40,711 bases of DNA from Nitrospira sp. (GTDB lineage: Bacteria > Nitrospirota > Nitrospiria > Nitrospirales > Nitrospiraceae), in contig JABMDK010000009.1 in assembly GCA_015903995.1 (NCBI GenBank), positions 56,935 through 97,645 on the forward strand, given 5' to 3'. A model generated the notes under the pieces. It was given only the letters and a program-made list of their open reading frames with translations, did not search any database and was not told the DNA's origin. This document shows, piece after piece, positions 16,944-25,510 of this stretch. The position numbers were made by a program, and so were the translations under genes. How positions within the stretch are numbered: position 1 is the first letter of the stretch; every line of letters begins with the position of its first letter.

Positions 16944-16960
16944 CCGGCTTCCTCCTTGCA
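16944..16960 (+). promoter_or_regulatory. Predicted sigma-54 (-24/-12) promoter of the TolC-HlyD-ABC operon
   Basis: CCGGCTTCCTCCTTGCA has GG at 16946-16947 and GC at 16958-16959, the required 12-base offset. It shares the TCCTCCTTGCA or CCCTCCTTGCA core with the promoter at 9040. It is about 128 bp downstream of the first activator-site centre and about 30 bp upstream of the ATG at 16991. The -24 half is not a perfect consensus. Confidence 0.5.
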
Positions 16961-16990
16961 CCCTAGCTCATCGGAAACAGGAATACAGTC

Positions 16991-18376
16991 ATGCGGCTAT
17001 CCCATTGCATACGACGAATCCGCCTTGCCACAAGGCTGGTTATAGTGCTCGTCTTTGTCACGATCACCTGCGTGACGGCTACAAAGCCTGTCGCGGCAGA
17101 GGACTTTGAGAGCAATCCGCCTGAGCTGAAGCTGAGCCTCCGCGGGGCTATTCAAGCCGCAATCGACAACAACGTCAACGTCAGGCTGCTCAAAGAACGC
17201 ATCGCCGCCGCGCAGGCACACGCCAATACGAGCTTGGGCGCCCTCTTGCCAAACGTCGGTGGGTACCTCAACGGTAGAAACCAAACGGTGAACCTGGCTG
17301 CCTTCGGGCTTCCCGCTGACCGGCTGGCCGCTCTCGGTCTCACCCGAAGCGTGACGGAACCATTCGAAGTCTATGATGCGCGTGCCACCGTTGTGCAGAA
17401 CATTTTCAGCCTCAGCCTCATTCAACGATGGCGGGCTGCAAAATCGGGCGTCGATGTCGCGGATCTGGAAGCAGAAGTGACGAAGCGCGACGTCATGGCA
17501 ACCGTAGGGTTGATGTACATCGAGGCCTTGCGGGCGGACGAAGCGGTCAAGGCACGGGAGGCGGATAACGAGCTGAGTAGGCAATTACTGAAATTAGCGA
17601 AAGATCGGAAGGCGGCGGGCGTGGCGACAGGGTTGGATGTCACGCGCCAGGAAGTTCAATTGGAGAACAATACACAACGGTTGCTCGTCTCGCAGAATGA
17701 ACAGGAGAGCGCGCGACTCAATCTGATCCGTGCATTGGGGATTGCCTTCGATGTCCGATTGGTTCTTACGGATGAACTCAAATTCGTGCCGGTTGAGGCT
17801 CAAGCTCCCGAGCAAGCGCTTATGACCGCACGCGAACAGCGGTTGGAGTTGAGGGCTCAAGAGAATCGTCAGCGACTGGCGTCGCTGAGCCTCAGTTCCG
17901 TGACCAGCGAGCGGATACCCTCACTCTCGTTGAACGGAGATTATGGATGGATCGGCTTAAAGCCGGAGGATGCTCTGGCCACGCGATCAATCGGTTTGAC
18001 GCTTTCAGTCCCGATTTTCGATGGCGGCCAACGGGAAGGCCGTATTTCAGAAACCCGCAGTCGTGTCAGACAGGAATCGATTCGCATGAAGGATGTCTCG
18101 GATCAAGTCACCCTGGAGGTGCGGAACGCTCTCTTGACGCTGGAGTCATCCACGCAACAGGTGACCGTGGCTGCGAAGGGGATGGAACTTGCCTTGAAAG
18201 AATTGACCTTTGCGAAAGATCGGTTTGCGGCCGGCCTGGCGACCAATATCGAGGTGACGAACGCACAGACCTCCGTGGCACGGGCGCGCGACAATCAGAT
18301 CGAAGCGTTGTTCCGCTTCAATGCCTCGCGCATCAATCTTGCGCGGGCTAAGGGCGAGATCGAGAAACTGTTCTAG
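16991..18376 (+). CDS. TolC-like outer-membrane efflux channel
   Basis: 461 residues. A basic and hydrophobic leader (about 1-35) is followed by the two-fold repeated OEP architecture. The first repeat starts LSLRGAIQAAIDNNVNVRLLKERIAAAQAHANTSLGALLPNV; the second contains IPSLSLNGDYGWIG, SIGLTLSVPIFDGGQREGRISETRSRV and the long helix up to LAKGEIEKLF. These are classic TolC/OprM features: N-N-x2 in the first helix and SVPIFDGG before the second bundle. It forms the trimeric outer-membrane duct for the RND pump upstream, the HlyD/ABC exporter downstream, or both. It has its own predicted sigma-54 promoter, so it may be regulated with the ABC system rather than the RND pump. The stop codon directly abuts repeat R1b. 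Confidence 0.9.
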   Translation: MRLSHCIRRIRLATRLVIVLVFVTITCVTATKPVAAEDFESNPPELKLSLRGAIQAAIDNNVNVRLLKERIAAAQAHANTSLGALLPNVGGYLNGRNQTVNLAAFGLPADRLAALGLTRSVTEPFEVYDARATVVQNIFSLSLIQRWRAAKSGVDVADLEAEVTKRDVMATVGLMYIEALRADEAVKAREADNELSRQLLKLAKDRKAAGVATGLDVTRQEVQLENNTQRLLVSQNEQESARLNLIRALGIAFDVRLVLTDELKFVPVEAQAPEQALMTAREQRLELRAQENRQRLASLSLSSVTSERIPSLSLNGDYGWIGLKPEDALATRSIGLTLSVPIFDGGQREGRISETRSRVRQESIRMKDVSDQVTLEVRNALLTLESSTQQVTVAAKGMELALKELTFAKDRFAAGLATNIEVTNAQTSVARARDNQIEALFRFNASRINLARAKGEIEKLF

Positions 18377-18498
18377 CAGGATGCTGAAAAAGTCCGCCAC
18401 CGGCGTTCTCGCATCGCTCAGAGGCTCAACGTACCGGAGCGTATGCCTCGCCTCTTCACTCACTGCGGCCTTGCTGGCGGCCTCTTTGAGCATCCTGG
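18377..18498. repeat. Hairpin repeat R1, copy b
   Basis: The left end CAGGATGCTGAAAAAG and right end CTCTTTGAGCATCCTG are inverted repeats with two mismatches. The element starts at the base after the TolC-like stop codon (TAG at 18374-18376). Interior words GCGTTCTCGCATCGCTCAGA, GGCTCAACGTACC and GCGGCCTTGCTGGCGGCC match copies a, c and d. Short ORFs across it are not genes. Confidence 0.85.
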
Positions 18499-18570
18499 GA
18501 TGTATCGTGTCGTACGTTCTTCAGACATATTTCAACAGGGGGTGATGTCTTAACCGAGTTTTTCAGGGCA

Positions 18571-18709
18571 TTAGCAGTTTACTGAAAACCTCTTCGTTCA
18601 TCCTTCGAGAACCTCAGGACAAACGGAGTGGCTGTTGAGTTTACTGAGGTTTTCCGCCCATGCTGGGCGTGTCGAAGCACGCGAGTCGTGTTTTTCAGCA
18701 GACTGCTAG
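18571..18709. repeat. Hairpin repeat R2 (AGCAGTNTRCTGAAAA ends)
   Basis: The left end TTAGCAGTTTACTGAAAACC and right end TGTTTTTCAGCAGACTGCTAG are inverted repeats. The interior contains CATCCTTCGAGAACCTCAGGACAAACGGAGTGG, a variant of the CCTTCGACAGGCTCAGGACGAACGG type word that I recall as dispersed in many environmental genomes. It fills the gap between TolC-like and HlyD-like genes and ends 12 bases before the ATG of the latter. Confidence 0.7.
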
Positions 18710-18721
18710 GTGGTGTGATAG

Positions 18722-19828
18722 ATGACGACTCTACGAAAACCGATCACCCTCGCGGTCCTGGCCGTCGCCCTTGCCGGAAGTGGCTACGTCGCGCTCGACC
18801 GGTGGGTTTTGAACCAAGGACTCCCTGACGGACTGATTCAAGCCAATGGCCGGATTGAGGGCGATCACGTCACCGTCGCGAGCAAGTTCCCTGGTCGTAT
18901 CAAAAACCTGCTCGCGCGTGAAGGAGCGACGGTGACGGAAGGTCAGGTACTCATTCAGCTGGATAATAGTCAGACCGCCGCTCGTGTTCAGCAGGCAAAG
19001 CACGCAGCCGAGGCCTTGGAGGCGCAGGTGCAGGGGGCGCACATGATATTGGCGGTCCTCAACCTCGATGTGCCGCTTGCAATTGAACGAGCTGAGGCAC
19101 AAGTTTCTAAAGCGAAGGACACGGTGGACAAGGCCCTTTCCGTGGAACGAGAGGCGCGCAGCGATGCCCAACGCTTCCGGGATCTCGCGGAGAAAGATGA
19201 GGCTTCGATCCAGCAGAGGGATCAAGCAGCCATGCGATGGGAGGTCGCGCAGAAAGAGATTGCCTCATCACGGTCAGCACTCACTCAAACGAGGAAAGAA
19301 CTTGCGCAAGCCGAGTTAGGATGGAAGCGGATCCGCGCCAAAGAATCCGACGTCTCCGCGTTAGAGAGTCAGCGAGACCAAGCCTATGCCGTCCTTGATG
19401 AAGCCGAGAGCGTGCTGAAAGACATGACGATCACGGCTCCCACCAGCGGTACGGTCACCACAAGAATGGTCGATGTGGGGGAAGTGGTCGCAGCCGGGGC
19501 ACCGCTCCTCGAACTTGTCGATCTCGATCATCTCTACCTCAAGGTCTATGTGCCCGAAGTGCAGATCGGGAAGTTACGACTTGATCTGCCGGCCCGCATC
19601 TTTGCCGACGCCTTCCCGGAAAAGCCCTTCGACGCTACTGTGCGTTATATCTCCTCCAAAGCTGAGTTCACCCCAAAAGAAGTGCAGACCCCCGATGAAC
19701 GGGTGAAGTTGATCTACGTGGTGAAGCTCTACTTGACCTCAAACCCGGATCACCGGCTGACGCCGGGATTACCGGCTGATGCGATTGTGCGGTGGAAAGA
19801 AGATGTGGCATGGGCCAAACCGAAATGA
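18722..19828 (+). CDS. HlyD/YbhG-type membrane fusion protein of an ABC exporter
   Basis: 368 residues with an N-terminal membrane anchor (about 8-27, ITLAVLAVALAGSGYVALDRW). Lipoyl halves flank a long coiled coil: VASKFPGRIKNLLAREGATVTEGQVLIQLDNSQT, then about 150 residues of helix with two hairpins, then ITAPTSGTVTTRMVDVGEVVAAGAPLLELVDLD and a terminal beta domain (LKVYVPEVQIGKLRLDLPARIFADAFP). The anchor without a lipobox and the immediate linkage to an ABC-2 system distinguish it from the RND adaptor at 12325. It connects the ABC transporter to the TolC-like channel, as YbhG does in E. coli. The stop codon abuts hairpin repeat R4. Confidence 0.9.
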   Translation: MTTLRKPITLAVLAVALAGSGYVALDRWVLNQGLPDGLIQANGRIEGDHVTVASKFPGRIKNLLAREGATVTEGQVLIQLDNSQTAARVQQAKHAAEALEAQVQGAHMILAVLNLDVPLAIERAEAQVSKAKDTVDKALSVEREARSDAQRFRDLAEKDEASIQQRDQAAMRWEVAQKEIASSRSALTQTRKELAQAELGWKRIRAKESDVSALESQRDQAYAVLDEAESVLKDMTITAPTSGTVTTRMVDVGEVVAAGAPLLELVDLDHLYLKVYVPEVQIGKLRLDLPARIFADAFPEKPFDATVRYISSKAEFTPKEVQTPDERVKLIYVVKLYLTSNPDHRLTPGLPADAIVRWKEDVAWAKPK

Positions 19829-19932
19829 CAGGACTGAGCAACGAGGACTGAGGACCGAGACGCAACAGCATTGCGGGGCCTTCTATGCATTCATCTTCAA
19901 CTCAGTCCTCAGCCCTCAGTCCTCAATCCTCG
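19828..19932. repeat. Hairpin repeat R4 (GAGGACTGAG arms)
   Basis: The left arm (19830-19859, GGACTGAG, GAGGACTGAGGACCGAG) is complementary to the right arm (19900-19932, CTCAGTCCTCAGCCCTCAG, TCCTCAATCCTC). It occupies the whole gap between HlyD-like and ABC ATPase genes. An in-frame upstream ATG at 19885 would translate the right arm (SSSTQSSALSPQSS) and is not the true start of the ATPase. Confidence 0.7.
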
Positions 19933-19935
19933 GAC

Positions 19936-21879
19936 ATGATCGTCAGTGTGTCCGCCTTTGTGAAGCGCTACAAGAAACATGTAGTCGTCCAGGGCGTGGA
20001 TCTGACGATCCAACGAGGCGAGATCTATGGCCTGATCGGTCCGGACGGAGCGGGCAAGAGCAGCCTGATGAAAGCGATAGCCGGTGTGTTGGCCTATGAC
20101 GAAGGCACGGTCGAGGTCTTCGGAACGCTGGTTGATTCAGAACGAACGGCGGAGCGAGTGAAGCAACGAATCGGATTTCTGCCGCAAGGGTTGGGGCTGA
20201 ATCTATACCCTGATCTATCCGTCGAGGAAAACATCGATTTCTTCGCCCGCCTTCGATTGGTGCCTGAACAGCAATTGGCTGAGCGCAAAACCCGTCTGCT
20301 GGCCATGACCAGACTCGACAAGTTCCGTGATCGAGCGATGAAGAATCTGTCCGGAGGGATGAAGCAGAAGCTGGGGCTGATCTGCACCCTTATCCACGAG
20401 CCGGAGCTGGCGATCCTGGATGAACCGACGACCGGTGTCGATCCTGTGTCGCGCCGGGATTTCTGGGCCATCTTGGCGGAGTTGCTACAAGAGAAAGGGA
20501 TGACCGCGCTTGTCTCCACGGCGTACATGGATGAGGCTTCGCGGTTTCATCGATTGTCGTTTCTGTCGGGCGGCAAGGTGTTGGCATCAGGCACACCCGC
20601 GGAAGTCCAAGCGCTGGCCCCTGGCTCAATGGTGACCTTTGAAGCCACGCCTCAACTGGATGCGATTGCTCGGCTCAAGATGCGGTACAACCAGGTCGAG
20701 GCTCTGGGTTCACTCCTTCATGTCTTCACGGAGGAAACTGTTCCCGTTGCCGCGATGCAATCAATCGCATCGAGCCTGGGCGATATCAAGCCCATGCAAC
20801 TTCGAGTCAATGAGCCGGAGCTTGAGGATGTCTTCGTTGCGCTGTTGCTTCGCCAGGGCGAACAGCCGACGGCCATCGAGATGCCTCCCGCCGCACCTGT
20901 TACGTCGAATGATGCGTTAGCGATCGAAGCGAAGGGTCTCATCCGCGATTTCGGAACGTTTCGTGCGGTGGACCGTGTCAGCTTTCAGGTCAAACCAGGA
21001 GAAATCTTCGGCTTGCTCGGGGCCAACGGTGCGGGAAAGACAACGGTCATCAAGATGTTGAACGGCATCTTGCCCCCGACCGGGGGAGAAGGTTGGGTGG
21101 CGGGGGCGGATATGAAGATTGCAGGTGGCGCCATCAAAGAGCGGATCGGTTATATGTCCCAAGCCTTTTCGCTGTATCTCGACCTGACCGTCGTGGAAAA
21201 CATTCGTCTGTTTGCTGGGATCTATGGACTAGGTAGGAAAGCAACAGACCAGCGACTGAATTGGGTGATGTCGATGGCCGGCTTGAAGGGATACGAGTCG
21301 AGCTTGACAACCCGATTGCCGATGGGTGTCCGTCAGCGGTTGGCCCTCGGCTGCGCGCTTGTCCATCAGCCGCGTGTACTATTCCTGGATGAACCGACCT
21401 CCGGCGTCGATCCAATCGGCCGTCGGCATTTCTGGGACATCCTGTCGAAGCTTGCGCGTGAAGAAGGGGTCGCGATCCTCGTGACGACCCATTATATGAG
21501 CGAAGCTGAACATTGCGACCACCTGGCGCTGATGTATGCAGGCCGGATCGTGGCGGAAGGGTCTCCGGGCGACATGAAACGCCAGGTTGAGAAAGAAGCC
21601 GGACAACTCCTCGAAGTGGCGACGGATCAACCGGGGCCAGCTCTGCGTCGAGCGACGCAGGCGGGATTTTCCGGTGCAGCGCTTTTTGGAACGAAAATCC
21701 ACTTGCTTTCGCTCGAACCCCCTCAGGATGAAGCGCGGCTTCGCACGGCCCTGTCATCCGACGGCGTGCATGTCCAAGACGTACTTATCCGTCCCCTCAG
21801 CCTCGAGGACGTGTTCGTGTACCGAGTGATGGCTTTGGAGCGGCAGGACAGAGCGACAGCGCCGGGTGCAACAGCATGA
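19936..21879 (+). CDS. Double ATP-binding cassette protein, YbhF-like
   Basis: 647 residues from ATG 19936; the upstream ATG 19885 lies in repeat R4. Two nucleotide-binding domains are fused. Domain 1 (about 1-300) has Walker A GPDGAGKSS, signature LSGGMKQKLG and Walker B LAILDEPTTGVDP. Domain 2 (about 320-640) has Walker A GANGAGKTT, Walker B VLFLDEPTSGVDP and a degenerate signature, LPMGVRQRLALG in place of LSGGQ, which as I recall is usual for the second half of YbhF-type proteins. It powers the ABC-2 permeases encoded next. The stop overlaps the next start by 4 bases, so translation is coupled. Probable substrates: drugs, cations or lipophilic compounds; unknown here. Confidence 0.92.
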   Translation: MIVSVSAFVKRYKKHVVVQGVDLTIQRGEIYGLIGPDGAGKSSLMKAIAGVLAYDEGTVEVFGTLVDSERTAERVKQRIGFLPQGLGLNLYPDLSVEENIDFFARLRLVPEQQLAERKTRLLAMTRLDKFRDRAMKNLSGGMKQKLGLICTLIHEPELAILDEPTTGVDPVSRRDFWAILAELLQEKGMTALVSTAYMDEASRFHRLSFLSGGKVLASGTPAEVQALAPGSMVTFEATPQLDAIARLKMRYNQVEALGSLLHVFTEETVPVAAMQSIASSLGDIKPMQLRVNEPELEDVFVALLLRQGEQPTAIEMPPAAPVTSNDALAIEAKGLIRDFGTFRAVDRVSFQVKPGEIFGLLGANGAGKTTVIKMLNGILPPTGGEGWVAGADMKIAGGAIKERIGYMSQAFSLYLDLTVVENIRLFAGIYGLGRKATDQRLNWVMSMAGLKGYESSLTTRLPMGVRQRLALGCALVHQPRVLFLDEPTSGVDPIGRRHFWDILSKLAREEGVAILVTTHYMSEAEHCDHLALMYAGRIVAEGSPGDMKRQVEKEAGQLLEVATDQPGPALRRATQAGFSGAALFGTKIHLLSLEPPQDEARLRTALSSDGVHVQDVLIRPLSLEDVFVYRVMALERQDRATAPGATA

Positions 21880-23030
21880 ATACCCGGCGCATCGCGGCGG
21901 TTGCCTCGAAAGAATGGCGTGAGACGGTCAGAGACCGGATGTTCTTCTTGCTGGCTTTTTTGCTTCCAATCCTCTGGATGCTCGTTTTCGGCTACGGTCT
22001 GGTTCTCGACGTTGAGAACATCCCGTATGCGGTGTTGGATTCTGATCAGAGCGCGCTCAGCCGCGACTATCTGTATCGGTTTCAGCAGTCGCGGTATTTC
22101 GATTTCAAAGGGGCATTGACGGACGAACGAGAGGTCGAGCCTTTGCTTGCTTCAGGCCATATCCGGGCCGCCATCATCATTCCCGACAAGTTTCAGGAGC
22201 GGTTGGACGCCGGCCAGCCCGTCGGCGTGCAAACGCTGATTGATGGAACGTTCCCCCTGCGGACAGACATCACCAAAGGGTATGTGATCGCCATCAATAG
22301 CGCCTTCAACGAAGAACGGCTCGTCGACTATATCTCCAGCCGGAGCGGGATTTCCCGTGCACAGGCGGAGTACCGGGCGCGGCCCATCAAGCTCGAGGTG
22401 CGCTATCTGTACAACGAAGAGGTTCGGAGCACCTGGTCCATAGTGCCCGCACTCGTGATGTTTACCCTGATGGTGTCGTGTCCCTTGCTGACCGCGCTGG
22501 GGATCGTCCGAGAGAAAGAGACCGGCTCCATCTACAACATTTACAGCTCGACGGTGACCAAGATCGAATTTCTCTTCGGTAAGCTCCTTATCCCTGTGCT
22601 CATTTCATCGATGAATGCCGTGGTTCTGTGGATCATGGCCACCCTGTGGTTCGGCGTGCCGTTCAAAGGCAACCTCTTGTTTTTTCTCGTGGCGTCGTTG
22701 GTGTTCGTCCTCAGCAGCACCGGCGTCGGCTTGCTCGTGTCGCTGCTGGTTCGCACGCAGATCGCCGCCCTGCTCATTACGATCATTATTGCGATGGTGC
22801 CGACCATCCTGTTCTCAGGCCTCATCGTTCCGGTCTCTTCTCTGAGTCCCGGTTCGCAGTTCCAGGCCCACCTGTTTCCAGGCATGTACTACACCAACAT
22901 CGTCCGCGGGACCTTTCTGAAGGGTATAGGGCTCGAAGTGTTATGGGTGGATGTCCTTGCTTTGGCCCTGTATGCCCTCGTCCTGCGATTCGTGGGGTAC
23001 GGGCTCTTTACGAAGAGGCCTCGATCATGA
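21876..23030 (+). CDS. ABC-2 type permease, YbhS-like
   Basis: 384 residues. The N-terminal cytoplasmic segment (ASKEWRETVRDRMFFLLAFLLPILWMLVFGYGL) leads into helix 1. A large periplasmic domain (about 45-175, starting DVENIPYAVLDSDQSALSRDYL) is followed by five more helices, including LTALGIVREKETGSIYNIYSSTVTKIEFLFGKLLIPV, the ABC-2 signature with the REKE coupling segment. It is complete in length for the family. It overlaps the ATPase gene (ATGA) and the next permease gene (ATGA at 23027-23030), so the three form a translationally coupled operon. It should pair with the second permease, but that gene is truncated (see 23027). Confidence 0.92.
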   Translation: MNTRRIAAVASKEWRETVRDRMFFLLAFLLPILWMLVFGYGLVLDVENIPYAVLDSDQSALSRDYLYRFQQSRYFDFKGALTDEREVEPLLASGHIRAAIIIPDKFQERLDAGQPVGVQTLIDGTFPLRTDITKGYVIAINSAFNEERLVDYISSRSGISRAQAEYRARPIKLEVRYLYNEEVRSTWSIVPALVMFTLMVSCPLLTALGIVREKETGSIYNIYSSTVTKIEFLFGKLLIPVLISSMNAVVLWIMATLWFGVPFKGNLLFFLVASLVFVLSSTGVGLLVSLLVRTQIAALLITIIIAMVPTILFSGLIVPVSSLSPGSQFQAHLFPGMYYTNIVRGTFLKGIGLEVLWVDVLALALYALVLRFVGYGLFTKRPRS

Positions 23031-23896
23031 GCGCTGTGTCCGGACTCGGTTCGCAACGCGCCGTCATTTGGTGGAATCGTTTGGCGGTCATGACCCGAAA
23101 GGAGATGTTTCAGTTGTTTCGCGATGTCCCGATCGTCGCCTTCCTCATCTACTCCTTCACCCTGGCGATCTACATCACAGGGAACGGTATCCGATCGCAA
23201 CTACATGATGCCAGTCTACTGGTTCATGATGCCGATCACAGCGTCTCCTCGCGCGAGCTCATTCATCGGTTCCAGGCTCCCTTCTTCCGGCTGAACGGCG
23301 AGGTCGCCGATTCACGGGAAGGTCTTCGCCAGCTGGATCAGGGGACCGTCGTCGCGCTCTTGGAGATTCCCCCCCGGTTTCACGAGCAACTCGTCACGGG
23401 CGAACCCACAGCTGTGCAACTACTGGTGGACACGACCAACTCAGCAAACGGGCTCTCTGCCGCGAGCTATGCCGCCCGCATTGTCGCGCGGTTCGGCCAG
23501 GAATCAGCGTTCGACAAGGTCGGGAACGTTGGGGACTCGTCACAAGATTTGCCTCTCATCATCAGCGACCATCGAGTGTGGTACAACCCCGACCAGAATG
23601 AGGCCTGGTTCGAGTGCATCTCACACCTCCTCCGTCAGATTACGATCTTCGCGCTTCTGCTTCCTGCGGCAGCCCTGGTGCGGGAGAAAGAGCGGGGCAC
23701 GGTGGAGCAACTCTTAGTCTCACCGTTGTCGCCGTTTCAGATCATGGCCTCCAAGGTTCTTGCGATGACGGTGGTGATTCTCGGCGCTACGGCGGTCGGC
23801 CTGTTCGGAATCATGCAGCCGGTTTTCGGGGTGCCGATTAAGGGAAGCATCTGGCTATTTTTTACCCTCACGGCTCAGAAGCGCGAAGGGATTTGA
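23027..23896 (+). pseudogene. ABC-2 type permease, YbhR-like, truncated at its C terminus
   Basis: 289 residues. It begins like a normal second permease: MTRKEMFQLFRDVPIVAFLIYSFTLAIYI, a periplasmic domain (LVHDADHSVSSRELIHRF), then PAAALVREKERGTVEQLLVSPLSPFQIMASKVLAMTVVILGATAVGLF. After VPIKGSIWLFFTLTA the family sequence stops, and six unrelated residues (QKREGI) precede a stop codon. Relatives normally continue for roughly 85-90 residues with further helices. The DNA just past about 23877 instead encodes the middle of a DUF6754-like protein in another frame. It is therefore a deletion or joining product and the exporter is probably non-functional, unless the true chromosome differs from this assembly. 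An in-frame open region upstream of 23027 lies inside the previous gene and is not coding. Confidence 0.8.
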
Positions 23897-23921
23897 GATC
23901 AAGGATGGCTCATCCTATGCC

Positions 23922-24785
23922 GTGGTCGTGGCAGCCGTTCAGGGAGACCGACGGACTTTCAGTCCGGTCTTGGTGGCCGCGCCTTCGCCGGACTGGTTTA
24001 ACTGGAATCAACTCAATAATCTCATCATCGCGGTGTCGTTCGGAGGGCTGGTCTTCTACACGATCAGCTACGCGAAGCGACATGAGATCTTCCTACGCCG
24101 GATTCCAGGTCTTGATGCGGTCGATGAAGCGATCGGGCGCGCGACGGAGCTGGGCAAGCCGATTCTCTATCTGACCGGCGCGCATGACCTGCATGATCCC
24201 TCGACGATCGCCGCCGCGGTTATTTTAGGAAAAGTCGCCAAGCGGGCCGCGCTCTATGAAACGGAATTGCTGGTGCCGCACCGCGAACCGATCACGATGG
24301 CGGTGTGTCAGGAAATTACCAAACAGGCGTATCTGGAAGCCGGCAAGCCGGATCTCTTCAAGGAAGACGCCAACTTTTTCATTACGGCCGATCAGTTCAG
24401 CTACACGGCGGCGGTCGACGGCATCATGCTCCGGAAGAAACCGGCCGCCAACTTCTTCATGGGCGCGTACTTCGCGGAATCGTTGCTGCTGACGGAGACC
24501 GGCGCGAGTACCGGCGCCATTCAGATCGCCGGCACCGATTCGGACCACCAGCTCCCGTTCTTTGTGACGACCTGCGACTATACCTTGATCGGCGAGGAGC
24601 TCTACGCTGCCAGCGCGTACCTCTCCAGAGAACCGGTGCAGATCGGGACGCTCCGTGGTCAGGATATCGGGAAGGCGGTCGTCCTGAGTGCTGTCGGGAT
24701 CGGCGTCCTGTTGGCGACGGTGGGAGCGGTCACCGGTGCGCAATGGCCTCAGATCTTTCTCGATCTCTTGAGGGATTTAAAATGA
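23922..24785 (+). CDS. DUF6754-like membrane protein, N-terminally truncated
   Basis: The open frame continues upstream to about 23877 (KGFEIKDGSSYAVVVAAVQGD), which looks like the end of a fibronectin-III-like domain. GTG 23922 is merely the first usable start. Next come a transmembrane helix (WFNWNQLNNLIIAVSFGGLVFYTISYA) and a cytoplasmic domain of about 200 residues (DEAIGRATELGKPILYLTGAHDLHDPSTIAAAVILGKVAKRAALYET, FITADQFSYTAAVDGIMLRKKPAANFFMGAYFAESLLLTETGA). A final hydrophobic helix is near the C terminus (AVVLSAVGIGVLLATVGAV). The family (DUF6754 in my recollection) is uncharacterised. It overlaps the next gene by ATGA. The missing signal peptide and N-terminal domain make this copy probably non-functional as it stands. 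Confidence 0.7.
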   Translation: MVVAAVQGDRRTFSPVLVAAPSPDWFNWNQLNNLIIAVSFGGLVFYTISYAKRHEIFLRRIPGLDAVDEAIGRATELGKPILYLTGAHDLHDPSTIAAAVILGKVAKRAALYETELLVPHREPITMAVCQEITKQAYLEAGKPDLFKEDANFFITADQFSYTAAVDGIMLRKKPAANFFMGAYFAESLLLTETGASTGAIQIAGTDSDHQLPFFVTTCDYTLIGEELYAASAYLSREPVQIGTLRGQDIGKAVVLSAVGIGVLLATVGAVTGAQWPQIFLDLLRDLK

Positions 24786-25432
24786 TCTTTCTACGCCGAC
24801 AGCTCCCGCTCTTGATTACCCTCGTCACCGGCCTTCTATTTGCCGCCCAGTACTACGTTCCGCATCCGGCGTCGGAACAGCTGCTGACCTCCGCGACGAA
24901 GTGGCTGCAGATTGTCGGTGGGTTTGCCTTGGTTTTAGGAGTAACCAGCCTCTTTCATCAACATGCGGTGAAGATCAGACGCCACGAAGCGGGCTGGGGC
25001 TATAGTCTCGTGTTGTATGTCGGGATGCTCGGCACGATCGCGGTCGGGCTTTGGACCAATGGAAAGGAGAGTGTCGAAGGGACCATGACGGCCTTCGGCT
25101 GGATCTACAACTACATGATGGTCCCTCTGCAGGGAACCATGTTCGCCATCCTGGCCTTCTTTATTGCCTCGGCGGCCTATCGTTCGTTCAGGGCCAAGAG
25201 TCGTGAAGCGGCCGTGCTCTTGGTTGCGGCGATGATCGTCATGATGGGGCGTGTACCGCTGGGTGAATATTTGATCCCTCTGAGCGGTGATGTGTCGTCA
25301 TGGATTTTGAATGTACTGAACTCATCGGTGCGTCGGGCCATTCTGATCGGGGTCAGTCTTGGAGCCGTGGCGTTGTCGTTCAAGATCATCTTCGGCGTGG
25401 AGCGGTCGTATCTGGGTGGGGGAAAGGAGTAG
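24782..25432 (+). CDS. Six-helix membrane protein of unknown function in the DUF6754-like cluster
   Basis: 216 residues from ATG 24782, which overlaps the preceding stop (ATGA). A long in-frame extension upstream to 24305 lies inside the previous gene and is rejected. About six hydrophobic helices are visible: residues 7-26, 41-58, 73-92, 105-130, 141-156 and 186-205. Conserved-looking features are FHQHAVKIRRHEAGWGYSLVLYVG between helices 2 and 3 and FFIASAAYRSFRAKSREAAVLLVAA. No transport or enzyme motif is recognised. Close coupling to its neighbours suggests one membrane complex. It is followed by R3-type repeat copy c. Confidence 0.8.
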   Translation: MIFLRRQLPLLITLVTGLLFAAQYYVPHPASEQLLTSATKWLQIVGGFALVLGVTSLFHQHAVKIRRHEAGWGYSLVLYVGMLGTIAVGLWTNGKESVEGTMTAFGWIYNYMMVPLQGTMFAILAFFIASAAYRSFRAKSREAAVLLVAAMIVMMGRVPLGEYLIPLSGDVSSWILNVLNSSVRRAILIGVSLGAVALSFKIIFGVERSYLGGGKE

Positions 25433-25435
25433 CGT

Positions 25436-25506
25436 GAATCGTCGTTCGTATTTCGTGACGCGCAGGTCCTTCCGAACGAGATACGTTTCACGCTTCACGA
25501 GGAACG
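25436..25506. repeat. Hairpin repeat R3, copy c
   Basis: The words TTTCGTGACGCGCAGG and ACGTTTCACGCTTCACGAGGAACG are related, in inverse complement, to the CCTCGTGAAACGTGAAGCG of copies a and b. It fills the gap between the six-helix protein and the gene at 25511. Confidence 0.55.
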
Positions 25507-25510
25507 GGTC

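Noticed and set aside
18321..18545. Small ORF translating to LKKSATGVLASLRGSTYRS
   Set aside because: It is the R1 repeat read as protein. Similar peptides arise from the other R1 copies in different contexts, so it is a repeat artefact rather than a gene family.
22628..23026. N-terminal extension of the second ABC permease
   Set aside because: It lies wholly inside the preceding permease gene in another frame. ATG 23027 overlaps the preceding stop and starts a normal permease N terminus.
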